Part shown: positions 8,739 through 20,152 of the stretch, in pieces
Layout: every line of letters starts with the position of its first letter
Position numbering within the stretch: position 1 is the first letter of the stretch
Origin: Robiginitalea marina
GTDB taxonomy: Bacteria > Bacteroidota > Bacteroidia > Flavobacteriales > Flavobacteriaceae
Assembly: GCF_024006985.1 (NCBI RefSeq)
Contig: NZ_JAMXIB010000003.1
Location: forward strand, 186,001-250,000
Direction: 5' to 3'
DNA: 64,000 nucleotides
The notes under the pieces: model-generated
What the model saw: only the letters and a program-made list of their open reading frames with translations
What the model was told of the DNA's origin: nothing
Databases searched by the model: none
Made by a program: the position numbers and the translations under genes

Positions 8739-9497
8739 TCAGGGCAACCCCAGGCAAAACCGGATGCCCCCCAGCAAGTGCTTTTGGAAATCCGGGTCGT
8801 CATATGCAGCCTCTGTGTGGCCCAAACCGGTGTAGAAGGACCTTCCCCCCTCGTATTCGCGGTACCAGGCTATGGGGTGGTCCTCCCCGTGGTTCCCTCC
8901 CTGGTAGCTGCTTTCATCGAGCCGGAGTACCACTTGCAACCCGGGTTGGATGTCCCTGAAATTGTACCATTCGTCAAAGTGTTCCCAGGAATCGCCCAGG
9001 TGCGCTGTGGACGGGTGGCCTGGGGGCACCACTTCCAAACGCGCCCGTTGTTGTTCCGGGTGGCTGTGGAACCAGGCCCCTACCAACCCGCCGTACCAGG
9101 GCCAGTCGTATTCCGTGTCCGTGGCTGCATGAATCCCCATGAAGGCCCCGCCTCCCCGGATAAACCCGCGGAAGGCTTCTTCCTGTTCCGGACCCAGGAC
9201 GTCCCCTGTGGTGCTCAGGAAGATGACCAGCCCGTAACCGGAAAGATTCTTCGGATTAAACTGCAGGGAATCTTCGGTGTGGTCCAGGGAAAGGCCTGCG
9301 GTCCGGGCGAGATCCCTCAGGGTGGCTACCCCCTTTTCGATGGATTGGTGGCGGTACCCGTTGGTTTGGGAATATACCAGGATGCGCTTGTCGGTTTCGG
9401 CCACATGGTCCGTGTTTCCCCCTGACTGGGAGCAGGCTGCAGAAAGGCCGAAGAACAGCAAAATGGAGGCGGAAAAGAGGGATGGGAATAGCTTCAT
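8739..9497 (-). CDS. ThuA domain-containing lipoprotein
   Basis: The first 21 residues form a lipoprotein signal with a lipobox ending LSAAC, so the protein is probably anchored in the periplasm or outer membrane. The rest is a ThuA-like glutamine-amidotransferase-fold domain (KRILVYSQTNGYRHQSIEKG, GGGAFMGIHAATDTEYDW, GLGHTEAAYDDP). ThuA proteins occur in trehalose and other sugar catabolism that goes through 3-keto sugars. In Bacteroidota these secreted versions are frequent, but the reaction is not established. A near-consensus TAACCTTA sits upstream at about 9524-9531. It is convergent with the TauE gene and has no sugar genes beside it. Confidence 0.85.
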   Translation of the reverse strand: MKLFPSLFSASILLFFGLSAACSQSGGNTDHVAETDKRILVYSQTNGYRHQSIEKGVATLRDLARTAGLSLDHTEDSLQFNPKNLSGYGLVIFLSTTGDVLGPEQEEAFRGFIRGGGAFMGIHAATDTEYDWPWYGGLVGAWFHSHPEQQRARLEVVPPGHPSTAHLGDSWEHFDEWYNFRDIQPGLQVVLRLDESSYQGGNHGEDHPIAWYREYEGGRSFYTGLGHTEAAYDDPDFQKHLLGGIRFCLGLP

Positions 9498-9545
9498 GGA
9501 GGGAGGTGTTGGGATCTTTCTTTTAAGGTTAGGAGTTTTCTGTAT

Positions 9546-10448
9546 TCAGGACCGCTGACGGGCCAGCGACAGCGTATATTTTTTTGGGGTAGTATTGTAT
9601 TTTTTCCGGAACGCGGCAATAAAGTGGCTTGCCGTGCTGTAACCTACTTTCAGCCCTACCTCATTCACGTTGTATTTCCCCGTTTCCAGCATTTTTCGGG
9701 CGGTTTCCATTTTGTAATCGAAAAGGAAACTGTACACGGAATCCCCATAGATTTGCCGGAAGCCTTCCTTGAGTTTTTTGAGGCTAAGGCCAATTTCATC
9801 GGCCAGTTCCTGCAGGCCCGGGGGTTCGGCCATCCGTTGGATAATGATTTCCTTGGCCAGCCGGATCCTCCGGATATTTTCCTCGTCGACCAGAAATGGA
9901 CATTGTTCCGAATCCGATTCAGGGTTCCGGTTGAAATACAGGGAGAGCAACTCGTAAACCTTTGCCCGGGAATACAGGAGGCTGGCCGACGGATGGGTGT
10001 GCTCGTTCCAAAGCTGGCTCAAAACTACCGAGATCCCGGGGCTGGTCGGATACTGCTGGTAATACTTTTTATCGCGGTTTTCAGGACTCAGGAAGGGGAT
10101 GTACGAGGCTTCGGCCGTGAACAGGGAATGGAATTTCCGGATGGTCATCAGGATGGAAACCAACCAGGTGTCGGGGCTGAGGTCGCACTGGATATCGAGG
10201 GGGGTCCTGGGGTTGTACAGCACCATGGACTGATCTCCCTGGATTTCCATGGTGTAGCGGCCCTGGTTGTACAAAAAGCGGGCCTGCCCTTTCAGGCAGA
10301 AATGCAACTGCAGGAACTGGCGTTCCGCAGTGCGCTCCACCCTTAAGGGCTGAGACCCGGGATTGGCGGCCTGTAGCATGAAGAACTCAGGTTCCAGTTC
10401 AAGTTCACAAAGCGCACTGCCAGCGACATTTTTTTCAGGGACTTCCAT
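9546..10448 (-). CDS. AraC family transcriptional regulator, divergent to the heme operon
   Basis: The C-terminal 100 residues form the AraC/XylS double helix-turn-helix (LQELADEIGLSLKKLKEGFR, then VNEVGLKVGYSTASHFIAAF and FRKKYNTTPKKY). The N-terminal part is a cupin-like sensory domain. The frame opens to 10517, but a perfect TAACTTTG promoter element covers 10515-10522, so the ATG at 10448 (MEVPEKNVAGS) is chosen, giving 300 residues. The gene stands back to back with hemA, a placement seen in many flavobacteria, so control of heme synthesis is a reasonable inference. Its ligand and operator are not visible. Confidence 0.88.
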   Translation of the reverse strand: MEVPEKNVAGSALCELELEPEFFMLQAANPGSQPLRVERTAERQFLQLHFCLKGQARFLYNQGRYTMEIQGDQSMVLYNPRTPLDIQCDLSPDTWLVSILMTIRKFHSLFTAEASYIPFLSPENRDKKYYQQYPTSPGISVVLSQLWNEHTHPSASLLYSRAKVYELLSLYFNRNPESDSEQCPFLVDEENIRRIRLAKEIIIQRMAEPPGLQELADEIGLSLKKLKEGFRQIYGDSVYSFLFDYKMETARKMLETGKYNVNEVGLKVGYSTASHFIAAFRKKYNTTPKKYTLSLARQRS

Positions 10449-10514
10449 GGGATTTCCAGGCTTTTTATTTAGAACACTTCTAAACTGTTTGACGCAAAAC
10501 GCCTGCTTTTTGGA

Positions 10515-10522
10515 CAAAGTTA
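10515..10522 (-). promoter_or_regulatory. -7 promoter element (TAACTTTG) of the AraC regulator gene
   Basis: This is a perfect TANNTTTG on the minus strand, 66 bases upstream of the chosen start at 10448. It overlaps the start codon of the longest open frame and so decides against it. Confidence 0.5.
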
Positions 10523-10605
10523 CGGAATTTGACCCTTATTTGGACATTTCACCCAAACCGGTATAAATTGGACTTCCAGCGTTATTTTTAGCCGGGGATT
10601 CCTGT

Positions 10606-10613
10606 TATTTTTG
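10606..10613 (+). promoter_or_regulatory. -7 promoter element (TATTTTTG) of the heme operon
   Basis: This is a perfect TANNTTTG 20 bases ahead of the hemA ATG, with a weak TTTA about 16 bases upstream in the -33 position. With the divergent AraC promoter at 10515-10522 it leaves about 80 bases in between where a shared regulator could bind. Confidence 0.5.
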
Positions 10614-10633
10614 CCGGTGTCCTAACGAGGTTC

Positions 10634-11890
10634 ATGAAAAAGTATCATATTTCGAGACACCATCGATTCCTGGTCGTGGGCCTGAGCTTCCAAAAGGCGG
10701 ATGCCGCCATGAGGGGGAAATTCGCTTTGGATGATGCAGCAGTCGACCGGTTAATGCTACAGGCGCGGAAGGAAGGCATCGATGGGTTGCTGGTCACCAG
10801 CACCTGCAACCGCACCGAACTTTATGGGTTTGCTTCTACCCCCGAACACCTGATCAGGCTTTTGTGCAAATACAGCAACGGTACCCCCGGGGATTTTGAT
10901 CAGGTTGGCTATGTATTTCAGGACCAGGAAGCGATTTCCCACCTCTTTCGGGTAGGGTCGGGGCTGGACAGCCAGATCCTCGGGGACTTTGAAATCATCA
11001 GCCAACTCAAAAAGGCCTTCATCAAATCAAGGGAGCAACACCTGGCCAACGCGTTTCTCGAGCGCCTGTGCAACTCCGTCATCCAGGCCAGCAAGCGCAT
11101 CAAGAACGAAACGGGGATTTCCTCCGGGGCCACCTCTGTGGCATTTGCCGCCGTCCAGTACCTCCTTGCCCGGGTACCTGAGATCAGCCAGCGCAAGATC
11201 CTCCTGCTGGGCACCGGAAAGATCGGCCGGAACACCTGCGAGAACCTCATCAAACATACCCGCAACCCCCACATCACCCTCATCAACCGCACCCGCGACA
11301 GGGCAGATGAAGTTGGCGGGAAATTCGACGTGAAGGTACGGCCCTACGAAGAACTGGAAGAAGCTATTGCGATGGCCGACATCCTGATTGTGGCCACCGG
11401 TGCCCCCCAACCGACCGTCCGCCCGGACATGATCCCCCCGGGATCGCCCAAATGGGTCATGGATTTGTCCATCCCCATGAATGTGGACCCCGAAATCGGG
11501 AACCAAGCCGGGATTACCCTGGTAAACCTCGACCAGCTATCCCGGATTACCGATGGCACCCTTGAAGCGCGGAAAAAGCATATCCCCCTGGCTGAATCCA
11601 TCATTGAAGCGGTGCATTCGGAATTCAACCAGTGGCTGGAAACCCGGCGGTACGCCCCGGTGATCAGGGCGCTGAAGCAGAAACTCAAAACCATTCAGGA
11701 AGAGGAGCTGGATTTCCAGTCCCGCAAAATCGAGGGCTTCGATGCTTTCCAGGCCGGACAGGTTTCTGACCGTATCATTCACAAAATCACCCGGCAGTTT
11801 GCGAATCACCTGAAAGATTCGGAGATTGATCCCGAAGAAAGCCTGGAACTGATTCGCAAAGTTTTCCAGTTAGAAATAGAAACTCCATGA
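10634..11890 (+). CDS. hemA: Glutamyl-tRNA reductase
   Basis: HemA reduces glutamyl-tRNA(Glu) to glutamate-1-semialdehyde, the committed step of the C5 heme route. The catalytic cysteine is C58 in TSTCNRTELYG. The NADPH-binding domain follows with ILLLGTGKIGRNTCENL (about residue 190). The C-terminal dimerisation helices begin near residue 320. Its length of 418 residues is normal. It is first in an operon of seven genes and its stop overlaps the hemC start (ATGA). The partner glutamate-1-semialdehyde aminomutase (hemL) is not in the window. Confidence 0.97.
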   Translation: MKKYHISRHHRFLVVGLSFQKADAAMRGKFALDDAAVDRLMLQARKEGIDGLLVTSTCNRTELYGFASTPEHLIRLLCKYSNGTPGDFDQVGYVFQDQEAISHLFRVGSGLDSQILGDFEIISQLKKAFIKSREQHLANAFLERLCNSVIQASKRIKNETGISSGATSVAFAAVQYLLARVPEISQRKILLLGTGKIGRNTCENLIKHTRNPHITLINRTRDRADEVGGKFDVKVRPYEELEEAIAMADILIVATGAPQPTVRPDMIPPGSPKWVMDLSIPMNVDPEIGNQAGITLVNLDQLSRITDGTLEARKKHIPLAESIIEAVHSEFNQWLETRRYAPVIRALKQKLKTIQEEELDFQSRKIEGFDAFQAGQVSDRIIHKITRQFANHLKDSEIDPEESLELIRKVFQLEIETP

Positions 11891-12801
11891 GCAAACGGCT
11901 CCGGATCGGAACCCGTGACAGTGAATTGGCGTTATGGCAGGCCCGCAGGGTCCAGTCCCTGCTTCAGGCGGGAGGGCAGGATGCGGAATTGATGCCGGTC
12001 AAATCCACGGGCGACCTCATCCTCGACAAACCCCTTTATGAACTGGGGATTACCGGGATTTTTACCAAGACCCTCGATGTGGCCCTGCTGCGCAAGGATA
12101 TCGACCTTGCGGTGCATTCCATGAAGGATGTGCCCACGGCCCTTCCAAAGGGCATTGTGCAGGCAGCGGTCCTGAAGCGGGCCAACCCCCTCGATATCCT
12201 GGTCCACAAAGGCCTCGACTTCCTGAACGCGGAAGGGGTGGTGGCCACGGGGAGCCTGAGGCGCAAAGCCCAGTGGCTGCACCGGTACCCCCTGCATGAG
12301 ATCGTCGATCTGAGGGGCAACGTCAATACCCGCATGCAGAAGTTGGCGGATCACGGTTGGGATGCCGCTATTTTCGCGGCAGCCGGCCTGGAGCGCATCG
12401 GGCTGCTCCCGGACCAGTTTTCGACCTTGCAGTGGATGTTGCCCGCCCCGGCCCAGGGCGCCATGATGGTGGTGGTCCGGGAGGGGGATACTCATGCCCT
12501 TGAAGCCCTTTCGGGGCTGAATGATCCGGAAACGGAACGGTGTACTGCCGTGGAGCGCGAATTCCTCCGGGAACTGGAGGGGGGTTGTACGGCCCCTATC
12601 GGCGCCCTCGCCGTGGAGGAACAGGGACGCATCCGGTTTCGGGGTGGCCTCTTCTCCCTCGATGGCGCCGACAAGGTCCTGGTGGAAAAGGATGCAAAGG
12701 CAGATGCCATCGCCGGGTTTGGTCGGCAATGTGCCAGGGAAATCCTGGACTCCGGCGGGGGGGCTATCCTGGCAGCGGTCAAAAAAAGCCTTTCCAGATG
12801 A
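11887..12801 (+). CDS. hemC: Porphobilinogen deaminase (hydroxymethylbilane synthase)
   Basis: HemC joins four porphobilinogen molecules into hydroxymethylbilane. The protein begins RIGTRDSELALWQARRVQ. It has LRGNVNTRMQKL and the cofactor-binding cysteine C234 in LEGGCTAPIGALA, to which the dipyrromethane cofactor attaches. Length is 304 residues, as expected. Start and stop codons overlap those of hemA and hemD (ATGA both times), so the three are translationally coupled. Confidence 0.97.
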   Translation: MSKRLRIGTRDSELALWQARRVQSLLQAGGQDAELMPVKSTGDLILDKPLYELGITGIFTKTLDVALLRKDIDLAVHSMKDVPTALPKGIVQAAVLKRANPLDILVHKGLDFLNAEGVVATGSLRRKAQWLHRYPLHEIVDLRGNVNTRMQKLADHGWDAAIFAAAGLERIGLLPDQFSTLQWMLPAPAQGAMMVVVREGDTHALEALSGLNDPETERCTAVEREFLRELEGGCTAPIGALAVEEQGRIRFRGGLFSLDGADKVLVEKDAKADAIAGFGRQCAREILDSGGGAILAAVKKSLSR

Positions 12802-13463
12802 AGTCCCTTCTCGCCACCAGAAAACTGGGAAGCGCACATCGCGAAATCCTCATGGCCGCCGGATGGCGGGTAACGGATTACGATGCCATTGCCATAACCC
12901 TGCTTCCCACCCCTTATGACCCAAAAGGGGATGCGGCGATTTTCAGCAGCAAGCACGCAGTGCTGGCGTGTTTCCCCGAGGACATGCCGGAAGCCCCGTC
13001 GGACAAGCCCTGCCTCTGCGTGGGGGAAACCACGGCGGCGTTGTTAGGCGAAAAAGGGGTCCGGGTGCTGGAAACAGCCCCCTCTGCCAGTGACCTTGCA
13101 ACGCGCATCGAAAAGCGTTATCGCGATTGGTCCTTCACCTACTATTGCGGCAACCGAAGGCTCGATACCCTGCCGCAAGCCCTCGATTCCCTGGGCATTC
13201 CCTGGGAAGAGGTTGTGGTTTACAATACCGGGTCGGTTCACAGGGCCTTTGACCAGGCTTTTGACGGCCTCCTTTTTTTCAGCCCCAGCGGGGTGGAGAG
13301 CTATGCCCGCATGAACCCTTTCGGAAAGGCGGTGGCCTATTGTATCGGCCCCACCACAGCAGCAGCGGCAAGAAAATATACCGAACGTATTTTAATTTCA
13401 GAAACCCCGGATGTCGGGGCCGTGATTGCACTGGCCCTGAGTCAGAAGGACCCCGTAAAATAA
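12798..13463 (+). CDS. hemD: Uroporphyrinogen-III synthase
   Basis: HemD closes and flips the D ring of hydroxymethylbilane to make uroporphyrinogen III. The true start is the ATG at 12798, inside the hemC stop (ATGA), giving 221 residues beginning [11 protein letters not shown]; the frame stays open upstream by chance. HemD is poorly conserved, but the pattern [15 protein letters not shown] followed by [14 protein letters not shown] is diagnostic, and so is its place between hemC and hemE. A threonine-rich nucleotide-like turn ([10 protein letters not shown]) is also present. Confidence 0.92.
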   Translation: MKSLLATRKLGSAHREILMAAGWRVTDYDAIAITLLPTPYDPKGDAAIFSSKHAVLACFPEDMPEAPSDKPCLCVGETTAALLGEKGVRVLETAPSASDLATRIEKRYRDWSFTYYCGNRRLDTLPQALDSLGIPWEEVVVYNTGSVHRAFDQAFDGLLFFSPSGVESYARMNPFGKAVAYCIGPTTAAAARKYTERILISETPDVGAVIALALSQKDPVK

Positions 13464-13471
13464 TATTGCAT

Positions 13472-14509
13472 ATGGCGCCATCGGTTAAGAACGACCTTTT
13501 CCTCAAAGCCCTCAAAGGCGAACCGGTTTCCAGGCCACCGGTCTGGATGATGCGGCAGGCAGGCCGCTACCTTCCCGAATTTCGCGAGATACGGGACAAA
13601 TATGATTTTTTCACCCGCTGCCAAACCCCTGAACTGGCCTCCGAAATTACGGTACAACCCATCCGCCGGTTTGGGATGGATGCCGCTATCCTGTTCAGCG
13701 ATATCCTGGTGGTGCCCCAGGCCATGGATATCGAGGTGGAAATGAAACCCGGGGTCGGCCCCTGGCTTCCCAACCCGGTTAGGTCCGTGCAGGATGTGGA
13801 CCGGGTGCGGATCCCGGACATACAGGAGTCGCTGGGGTATGTGATGGACGCCATACGCATGACGAACGAAAAACTCGACGGGGCGGTCCCCCTGATCGGT
13901 TTTGCCGGATCGCCCTGGACCATCTTTTGCTATTGCGTGCAGGGGCAGGGCAGCAAGAATTTTGACCTGGCCAAATCCTTTTGCTTTACCGATCCCACGG
14001 CCGCCCATGACCTGCTGCAAAAAATCACGGACACCACTATCGCTTACCTCAAAGCCAAAGTGGAAGCCGGGGTGCATGCGGTACAACTTTTTGATTCCTG
14101 GGGGGGGATGCTCTCCCCGGCCGACTACCAGGAATTCTCCTGGCAGTACCTGCAGCAGATCGTTACAGCCTTAAAGCCCCTCACGCCCGTTATCGTCTTT
14201 GGGAAGGGATGTTGGTTTGCCCTGGAAACCATGGCCCAAAGCGGGGCCTCCGCCCTCGGGGTAGACTGGACCTGTTCCCCCAAAACCGCCCGCATGCTGA
14301 GTGGCGGACAGATTACCCTGCAGGGCAACTTCGATCCGGCCCGCCTGCTTTCGCCCCCCGAGACCATCCGCAAAATGGTCCATGGCATGATCAGGGAATT
14401 TGGGGTGGACCGCTACATCGTCAACCTGGGCCATGGCATCCTGCCCAATGTTCCCGTATCCCACGCCGGGGCATTCATACAGGCCGTAAAGGACTACCAT
14501 GAAGGATAA
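13472..14509 (+). CDS. hemE: Uroporphyrinogen decarboxylase
   Basis: HemE removes four carboxyl groups from uroporphyrinogen III to give coproporphyrinogen III. The signature [17 protein letters not shown] is near residue 20. The aspartate-containing loop ([18 protein letters not shown]) and the second signature [12 protein letters not shown] are intact. An in-frame ATG at 13340 lies deep inside hemD and gives an unrelated leader, so 13472 ([10 protein letters not shown]), 8 bases after hemD, is taken; the protein is then 345 residues. Its 3' end overlaps hemF by 11 bases. Confidence 0.97.
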   Translation: MAPSVKNDLFLKALKGEPVSRPPVWMMRQAGRYLPEFREIRDKYDFFTRCQTPELASEITVQPIRRFGMDAAILFSDILVVPQAMDIEVEMKPGVGPWLPNPVRSVQDVDRVRIPDIQESLGYVMDAIRMTNEKLDGAVPLIGFAGSPWTIFCYCVQGQGSKNFDLAKSFCFTDPTAAHDLLQKITDTTIAYLKAKVEAGVHAVQLFDSWGGMLSPADYQEFSWQYLQQIVTALKPLTPVIVFGKGCWFALETMAQSGASALGVDWTCSPKTARMLSGGQITLQGNFDPARLLSPPETIRKMVHGMIREFGVDRYIVNLGHGILPNVPVSHAGAFIQAVKDYHEG

Positions 14510-15391
14510 ATTTTACACCTATATAGAGGAGTTGCAGGACCGTATTACAGGGGCCCTGGAATCCGAAGACGGCGGGGCCCGTTTCCGGGAAGACCTTTGG
14601 CAGCGTCCCGAGGGCGGGGGCGGCCGTACCCGGGTGATCGAAAACGGGGCGGTATTTGAAAAAGGGGGGGTCAACATTTCTGCGGTGCATGGCCCCCTGC
14701 CGAAAAGCATGCAACAGTATTTCGGGGTGGGGGAGGTCGATTTTTTTGCCTGCGGGCTGAGCCTGGTCCTGCATCCAAAAAGCCCCATGGTCCCTACCGT
14801 GCATGCCAACTGGCGGTATTTTGAGATGTATGATAAAGGGGGCAAGGTCGTGGACCAGTGGTTTGGGGGCGGGCAGGACCTGACCCCGTACTACCTTTTT
14901 GAGGAAGATGCCCGCCATTTCCACGGGGTTTGCAAGGCGGCCTGTGATGCCCATGACCCGGGATTCTACCCGGAATACAAACAAAAATGCGATGCTTACT
15001 TCCGGAACCACCACCGCGGAGAGGCCAGGGGGGTCGGGGGCCTTTTTTTCGACTATCTCAGGCCCGGGGAGGGCCGCAGCGCAGGCGACTGGTATGGGTT
15101 TGTGACCGAAGTGGGGGATTCCTTCCTACAGGCCTACCTGCCTATTGTCAAACGGCGGAAAGGACTCCCTTATGATGCCCGGCACCGCGAATGGCAGGAG
15201 ATCCGCAGGGGGCGCTATGTGGAGTTTAACCTGGTCCACGACAAAGGGACGCTTTTCGGGCTAAAAACCAATGGGCGCATAGAAAGCATCCTGATGAGCC
15301 TGCCGCCCGCGGTGCAGTGGCGTTACGACCACTACCCGGAGCCCGGGAGTCAGGAGGCAGCCCTTATCAAAGTCCTTGAAACTCCTGTGGA

Positions 15392-15401
<10 letters not shown>
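14499..15401 (+). CDS. hemF: Oxygen-dependent coproporphyrinogen-III oxidase
   Basis: HemF carries out the oxidative decarboxylation of coproporphyrinogen III with O2. The 300-residue protein shows the family blocks [24 protein letters not shown] and [14 protein letters not shown], followed by [18 protein letters not shown]. Its presence, and no hemN in the window, points to aerobic heme synthesis. It overlaps both hemE (11 bases) and the next gene (10 bases). Confidence 0.97.
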
Positions 15402-17364
<1,963 letters not shown>

Positions 17365-17507
17365 ATAAAATTCCTTTTGAACGGCAGGATTGCCTGCTAT
17401 GGGTGCCAATTTTGCTTTGGGAATGCCGAAAGGACAAAAGGGGGTTGACCTGGATTTAGGGGAAAAACCAGTTCATGTTACCCGGTTTCACCCGACACAA
17501 TTTATTG

Positions 17508-17515
17508 TAACTTAG
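17508..17515 (+). promoter_or_regulatory. Near-consensus -7 element (TAACTTAG) of the CNNM gene
   Basis: TAACTTAG resembles TANNTTTG and is 18 bases before the ATG at 17534. Evidence is positional; the match is imperfect. Confidence 0.3.
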
Positions 17516-17533
17516 AACGATCAAAATACCATT

Positions 17534-18631
17534 ATGGGCCTTTTGTTTTTCTACGCCTTTCTGTCCATCTTTTTTTCTTTCCTGTGCTCCATCCTGGAAG
17601 CGGTTTTGCTAAGCATTACCCCTACATTCCTCAACCTTAGGAAAAAGGAGGGTAAAGCCTTTGCCGTTACCCTTGAGGAGCTCAAAAAAGATGTGGACCA
17701 GCCGCTTATCGCCATCCTGACCCTCAACACCATCGCCCATACGGTTGGGGCTATTTTGGTGGGGGTACAGGCCAAGGCGGTCTACACCGACCATTATGGC
17801 CAGCAAAGCCACAGCCTCCTGGGGTTTCGCTTTACGGAAGACCTCATGGTCGCGGTGGTTTCGACCCTGATGACCCTGTTGATCCTGATAGCTTCAGAGA
17901 TCATCCCGAAAACCATAGGGGCTACCTACTGGAAGCAACTGGCCGGATTTGCTGCCCTTGCCCTGAAGGCCATGGTATGGATCATGCGTGTGACCGGCCT
18001 GATGTGGATGCTGCAGCTTTTTACCCGGTTGATCGGGAAAAGCCACCACGGCAGTGTACTGAGTCGGGAAGATTTTACCGCTATGGCCGACATTGCCCAT
18101 GAAGAGGGGGTATTTGAAGAATCTGAATCCAAGGTGATCAAAAACCTGCTCCAATTTGAGGAGATCCGGGTAAAGGATGTAATGACCCCGAGGACCGTGA
18201 TGAAAATTGCCCCCGAAACACAAACCATAGAAGCCTTTTTTAAAGAGAATCCCAGGCTTCGTTTTTCGCGGATCCCCGTGTATGGGGAATCTCAGGATTC
18301 GATAACGGGTTTTGTGCTTAAGGACAACGTGCTGGAGGAGTTGATCAACGATAACGGGAAGATGACCCTGGCCGAGATCCGCCGCGACCTGCTGGTAACC
18401 CGAAGGGAAACGCCTATCCCCCAATTGTTCGATACCCTGATCCGCAACCGGGAGCACGTGGCCCTTGTGGTGGATGAATATGGGTCGGTTAGCGGCCTGG
18501 TGACCATGGAAGACGTCATTGAAACCCTCCTGGGGCTCGAGATCATGGATGAAAGCGACAATGTGGAAGACCTGCAGCTGCTGGCGCGCAAAAAATGGGA
18601 GGACCGGGCCAAGCGGTCGGGCATAATCTGA
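17534..18631 (+). CDS. CNNM-domain/CBS-pair membrane protein (HlyC/CorC-type)
   Basis: The N-terminal DUF21/CNNM domain has four hydrophobic segments (about residues 1-25, 60-80, 105-130 and 140-165) and the typical NTIAHTVGAILVG and ASEIIPKTIGATYW motifs. A CBS pair follows (VKDVMTPRTVMKIA; DEYGSVSGLVTMEDVIETLLG). The C-terminal CorC/HlyC transporter-associated domain is absent, so at 365 residues it is the short form. Relatives are linked to Mg2+/Co2+ efflux; older annotations call them hemolysins. The ion is not deducible here. It stands between hemB and a DNA repair gene with its own weak promoter. Confidence 0.9.
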   Translation: MGLLFFYAFLSIFFSFLCSILEAVLLSITPTFLNLRKKEGKAFAVTLEELKKDVDQPLIAILTLNTIAHTVGAILVGVQAKAVYTDHYGQQSHSLLGFRFTEDLMVAVVSTLMTLLILIASEIIPKTIGATYWKQLAGFAALALKAMVWIMRVTGLMWMLQLFTRLIGKSHHGSVLSREDFTAMADIAHEEGVFEESESKVIKNLLQFEEIRVKDVMTPRTVMKIAPETQTIEAFFKENPRLRFSRIPVYGESQDSITGFVLKDNVLEELINDNGKMTLAEIRRDLLVTRRETPIPQLFDTLIRNREHVALVVDEYGSVSGLVTMEDVIETLLGLEIMDESDNVEDLQLLARKKWEDRAKRSGII

Positions 18632-18636
18632 TACAT

Positions 18637-19133
18637 ATGGAACAGGCGCACCTGCAGACCCCCCTGGGTTGGATCACCCTCCACGGAAGCCCCAGGGGAC
18701 TTGCTTCGCTCCGGTGCTGCGCGGAGCCTTCCGAAAGGGGCCTGATCCCTCCTTCACTGGCCAGGGCTTGTGAGCAGGTGCATGAATATTTTCAGGGCGG
18801 CAGGAAATGGTTTGACCTGCCCCTGGACCTTCAGGGTACCACCTTCCAGAAAAAGGTATGGGAAGCCCTCCTTGAAATCCCCTTTGGGGCCACCTGTTCC
18901 TATGGGAACTCGCTACGAGGGTGGGCGATCCCGGGGCAGTGCGGGCAGTCGCTGCCGCCAATTCCCGGAACCCGGTTTGGATAGTGGTACCCTGCCATAG
19001 GGTCGTGGGTGCTGATGGTTCCCTTACCGGCTATGCCGGTGGGCTTGCACGAAAAAAATGGCTGCTGGAGCACGAAAGCCCCTCGACACAGACCTCGCTT
19101 TTTAGCGAGTCGGGCTTTCCCGGAGCCGTCTGA
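18637..19133 (+). pseudogene. ogt: Methylated-DNA--[protein]-cysteine S-methyltransferase, broken by a one-base frameshift
   Basis: The gene repairs O6-methylguanine by transferring the methyl group to its own cysteine. Frame 1 from the ATG at 18637 encodes the N-terminal part through [23 protein letters not shown]. The family sequence then continues only in the next frame as [38 protein letters not shown] and KKWLLEHE, with the acceptor cysteine in PCHR. Adding one G to the run in TATGGGAACT (18901-18910) would restore [15 protein letters not shown] and a single protein of about 165 residues. So one G is missing, either a real inactivating mutation or a homopolymer sequencing error. The first frame alone would stop near 18984 and lack the active site. 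It begins 5 bases after the CNNM gene. Confidence 0.88.
19074..19119 (+). repeat. Nested inverted repeat at the 3' end of the ogt-like gene
   Basis: GAAAGCCC (19074-19081) pairs with GGGCTTTC (19112-19119), and inside it CTCGCT (19094-19099) pairs with AGCGAG (19104-19109) around a TTTT loop. It covers the non-conserved tail after the KKWLLEHE end of the family domain. It could be a stem-loop terminator or decay-stability element overlapping the gene end. Confidence 0.4.
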
Positions 19134-19210
19134 GCAGCCTCCCGGGGGCAAATCACGTCCCCTGAGGGCGAATTTCAGAAGAAACGCTTATTTTGTGATA
19201 AACCTCTCGC

Positions 19211-19924
19211 ATGATTGCCAAAGTTCCGTTGGGCAATATCCTCTTCCTCGACATCGAAACGGTGCCCCAGGCCGTGGCCTATGACCAGCTGCCAGGGGAG
19301 GCCCGGGAGTTATTTGCACTCAAGACGCAGTACCAGCGGAAAGAGGAATACACCGCTGAAGAATTTTATGAACGGGCAGGGATTTGGGCGGAATTCGGGA
19401 AGGTTATTTGCATTTCCGTCGGGTATTTCCAGGGGACCGGCAGCAACCGGAAGCTCCGGATACGCAGTTTTAGCGGGGAGGAAAGGCAGTTGCTCCTGGA
19501 GTTCAGGGATCTGCTGGACACGTATTTTAACCGGCCGCAACACCTGCTATGCGCACACAACGGAAAGGAATTCGATTTTCCCTACCTGGCCAGGCGTATG
19601 GTCATCCACGGGATCGCCCTGCCCTCCAGGCTTTCGCTTTTTGGGAAGAAACCCTGGGAAGTGCCCCACCTCGATACTATGGAGCTTTGGAAATTCGGCG
19701 ACTTCAAGCATTACACCTCCCTGAAATTACTGGCCCATGTACTGGGGATCCCCTCCCCCAAGGAAGACATTGATGGGAGTATGGTCCGGGATGTGTATTA
19801 TGAAGAGAACGATCTGGAGCGAATAGTAAAGTACTGCGAACAGGACGTGATAACTGTAGCTCAGGTCTTCCTGAGGCTGCGGAATGAGGAGTTGCTTAAG
19901 GAAGACCAGATCGTTAAGGTGTAG
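19211..19924 (+). CDS. PolB-like 3'-5' exonuclease (DEDD, ribonuclease H-like fold)
   Basis: The protein starts with the first exonuclease motif as FLDIETVP (Asp and Glu metal ligands). The second motif region is LLCAHNGKEFDFPYLARR, and the third is IVKYCEQDVITVAQVFLRL (Tyr/Cys...Asp). This matches the predicted PolB-like exonuclease family (PF10108 type), which stands alone without a polymerase domain. The 237-residue length fits. A role in DNA repair or nucleic-acid trimming is inferred. It follows the broken methyltransferase gene by 77 bases in the same direction. Confidence 0.85.
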   Translation: MIAKVPLGNILFLDIETVPQAVAYDQLPGEARELFALKTQYQRKEEYTAEEFYERAGIWAEFGKVICISVGYFQGTGSNRKLRIRSFSGEERQLLLEFRDLLDTYFNRPQHLLCAHNGKEFDFPYLARRMVIHGIALPSRLSLFGKKPWEVPHLDTMELWKFGDFKHYTSLKLLAHVLGIPSPKEDIDGSMVRDVYYEENDLERIVKYCEQDVITVAQVFLRLRNEELLKEDQIVKV

Positions 19925-20152
19925 ATCTGTGCCGTCAGCCCTCCAGTGATGACCTGTTCGGGCAGAATGCGTTTCATATATCCCCATAATAAGAGAGCAT
20001 ACAAAGCAAATGGATCGGATACATCTGTAACAATACCCCCTGATTTTCGTCAAAACGTAGCACCCCCATTCAGAAAGGCTACCTAATCGAGCCTCCAAAA
20101 ACCCCATCCTGAATCACTCACCGATTACAGAATCAACATCAAAATCAAATAA

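Noticed and set aside
12540-12797. N-terminal extension of hemD
   Set aside because: It overlaps hemC in another frame and is rich in Arg and Gly; the ATGA overlap at 12798 is the normal arrangement.
13340-13471. N-terminal extension of hemE
   Set aside because: It lies inside hemD, and the added residues do not resemble any HemE. The family begins with the sequence after ATG 13472.
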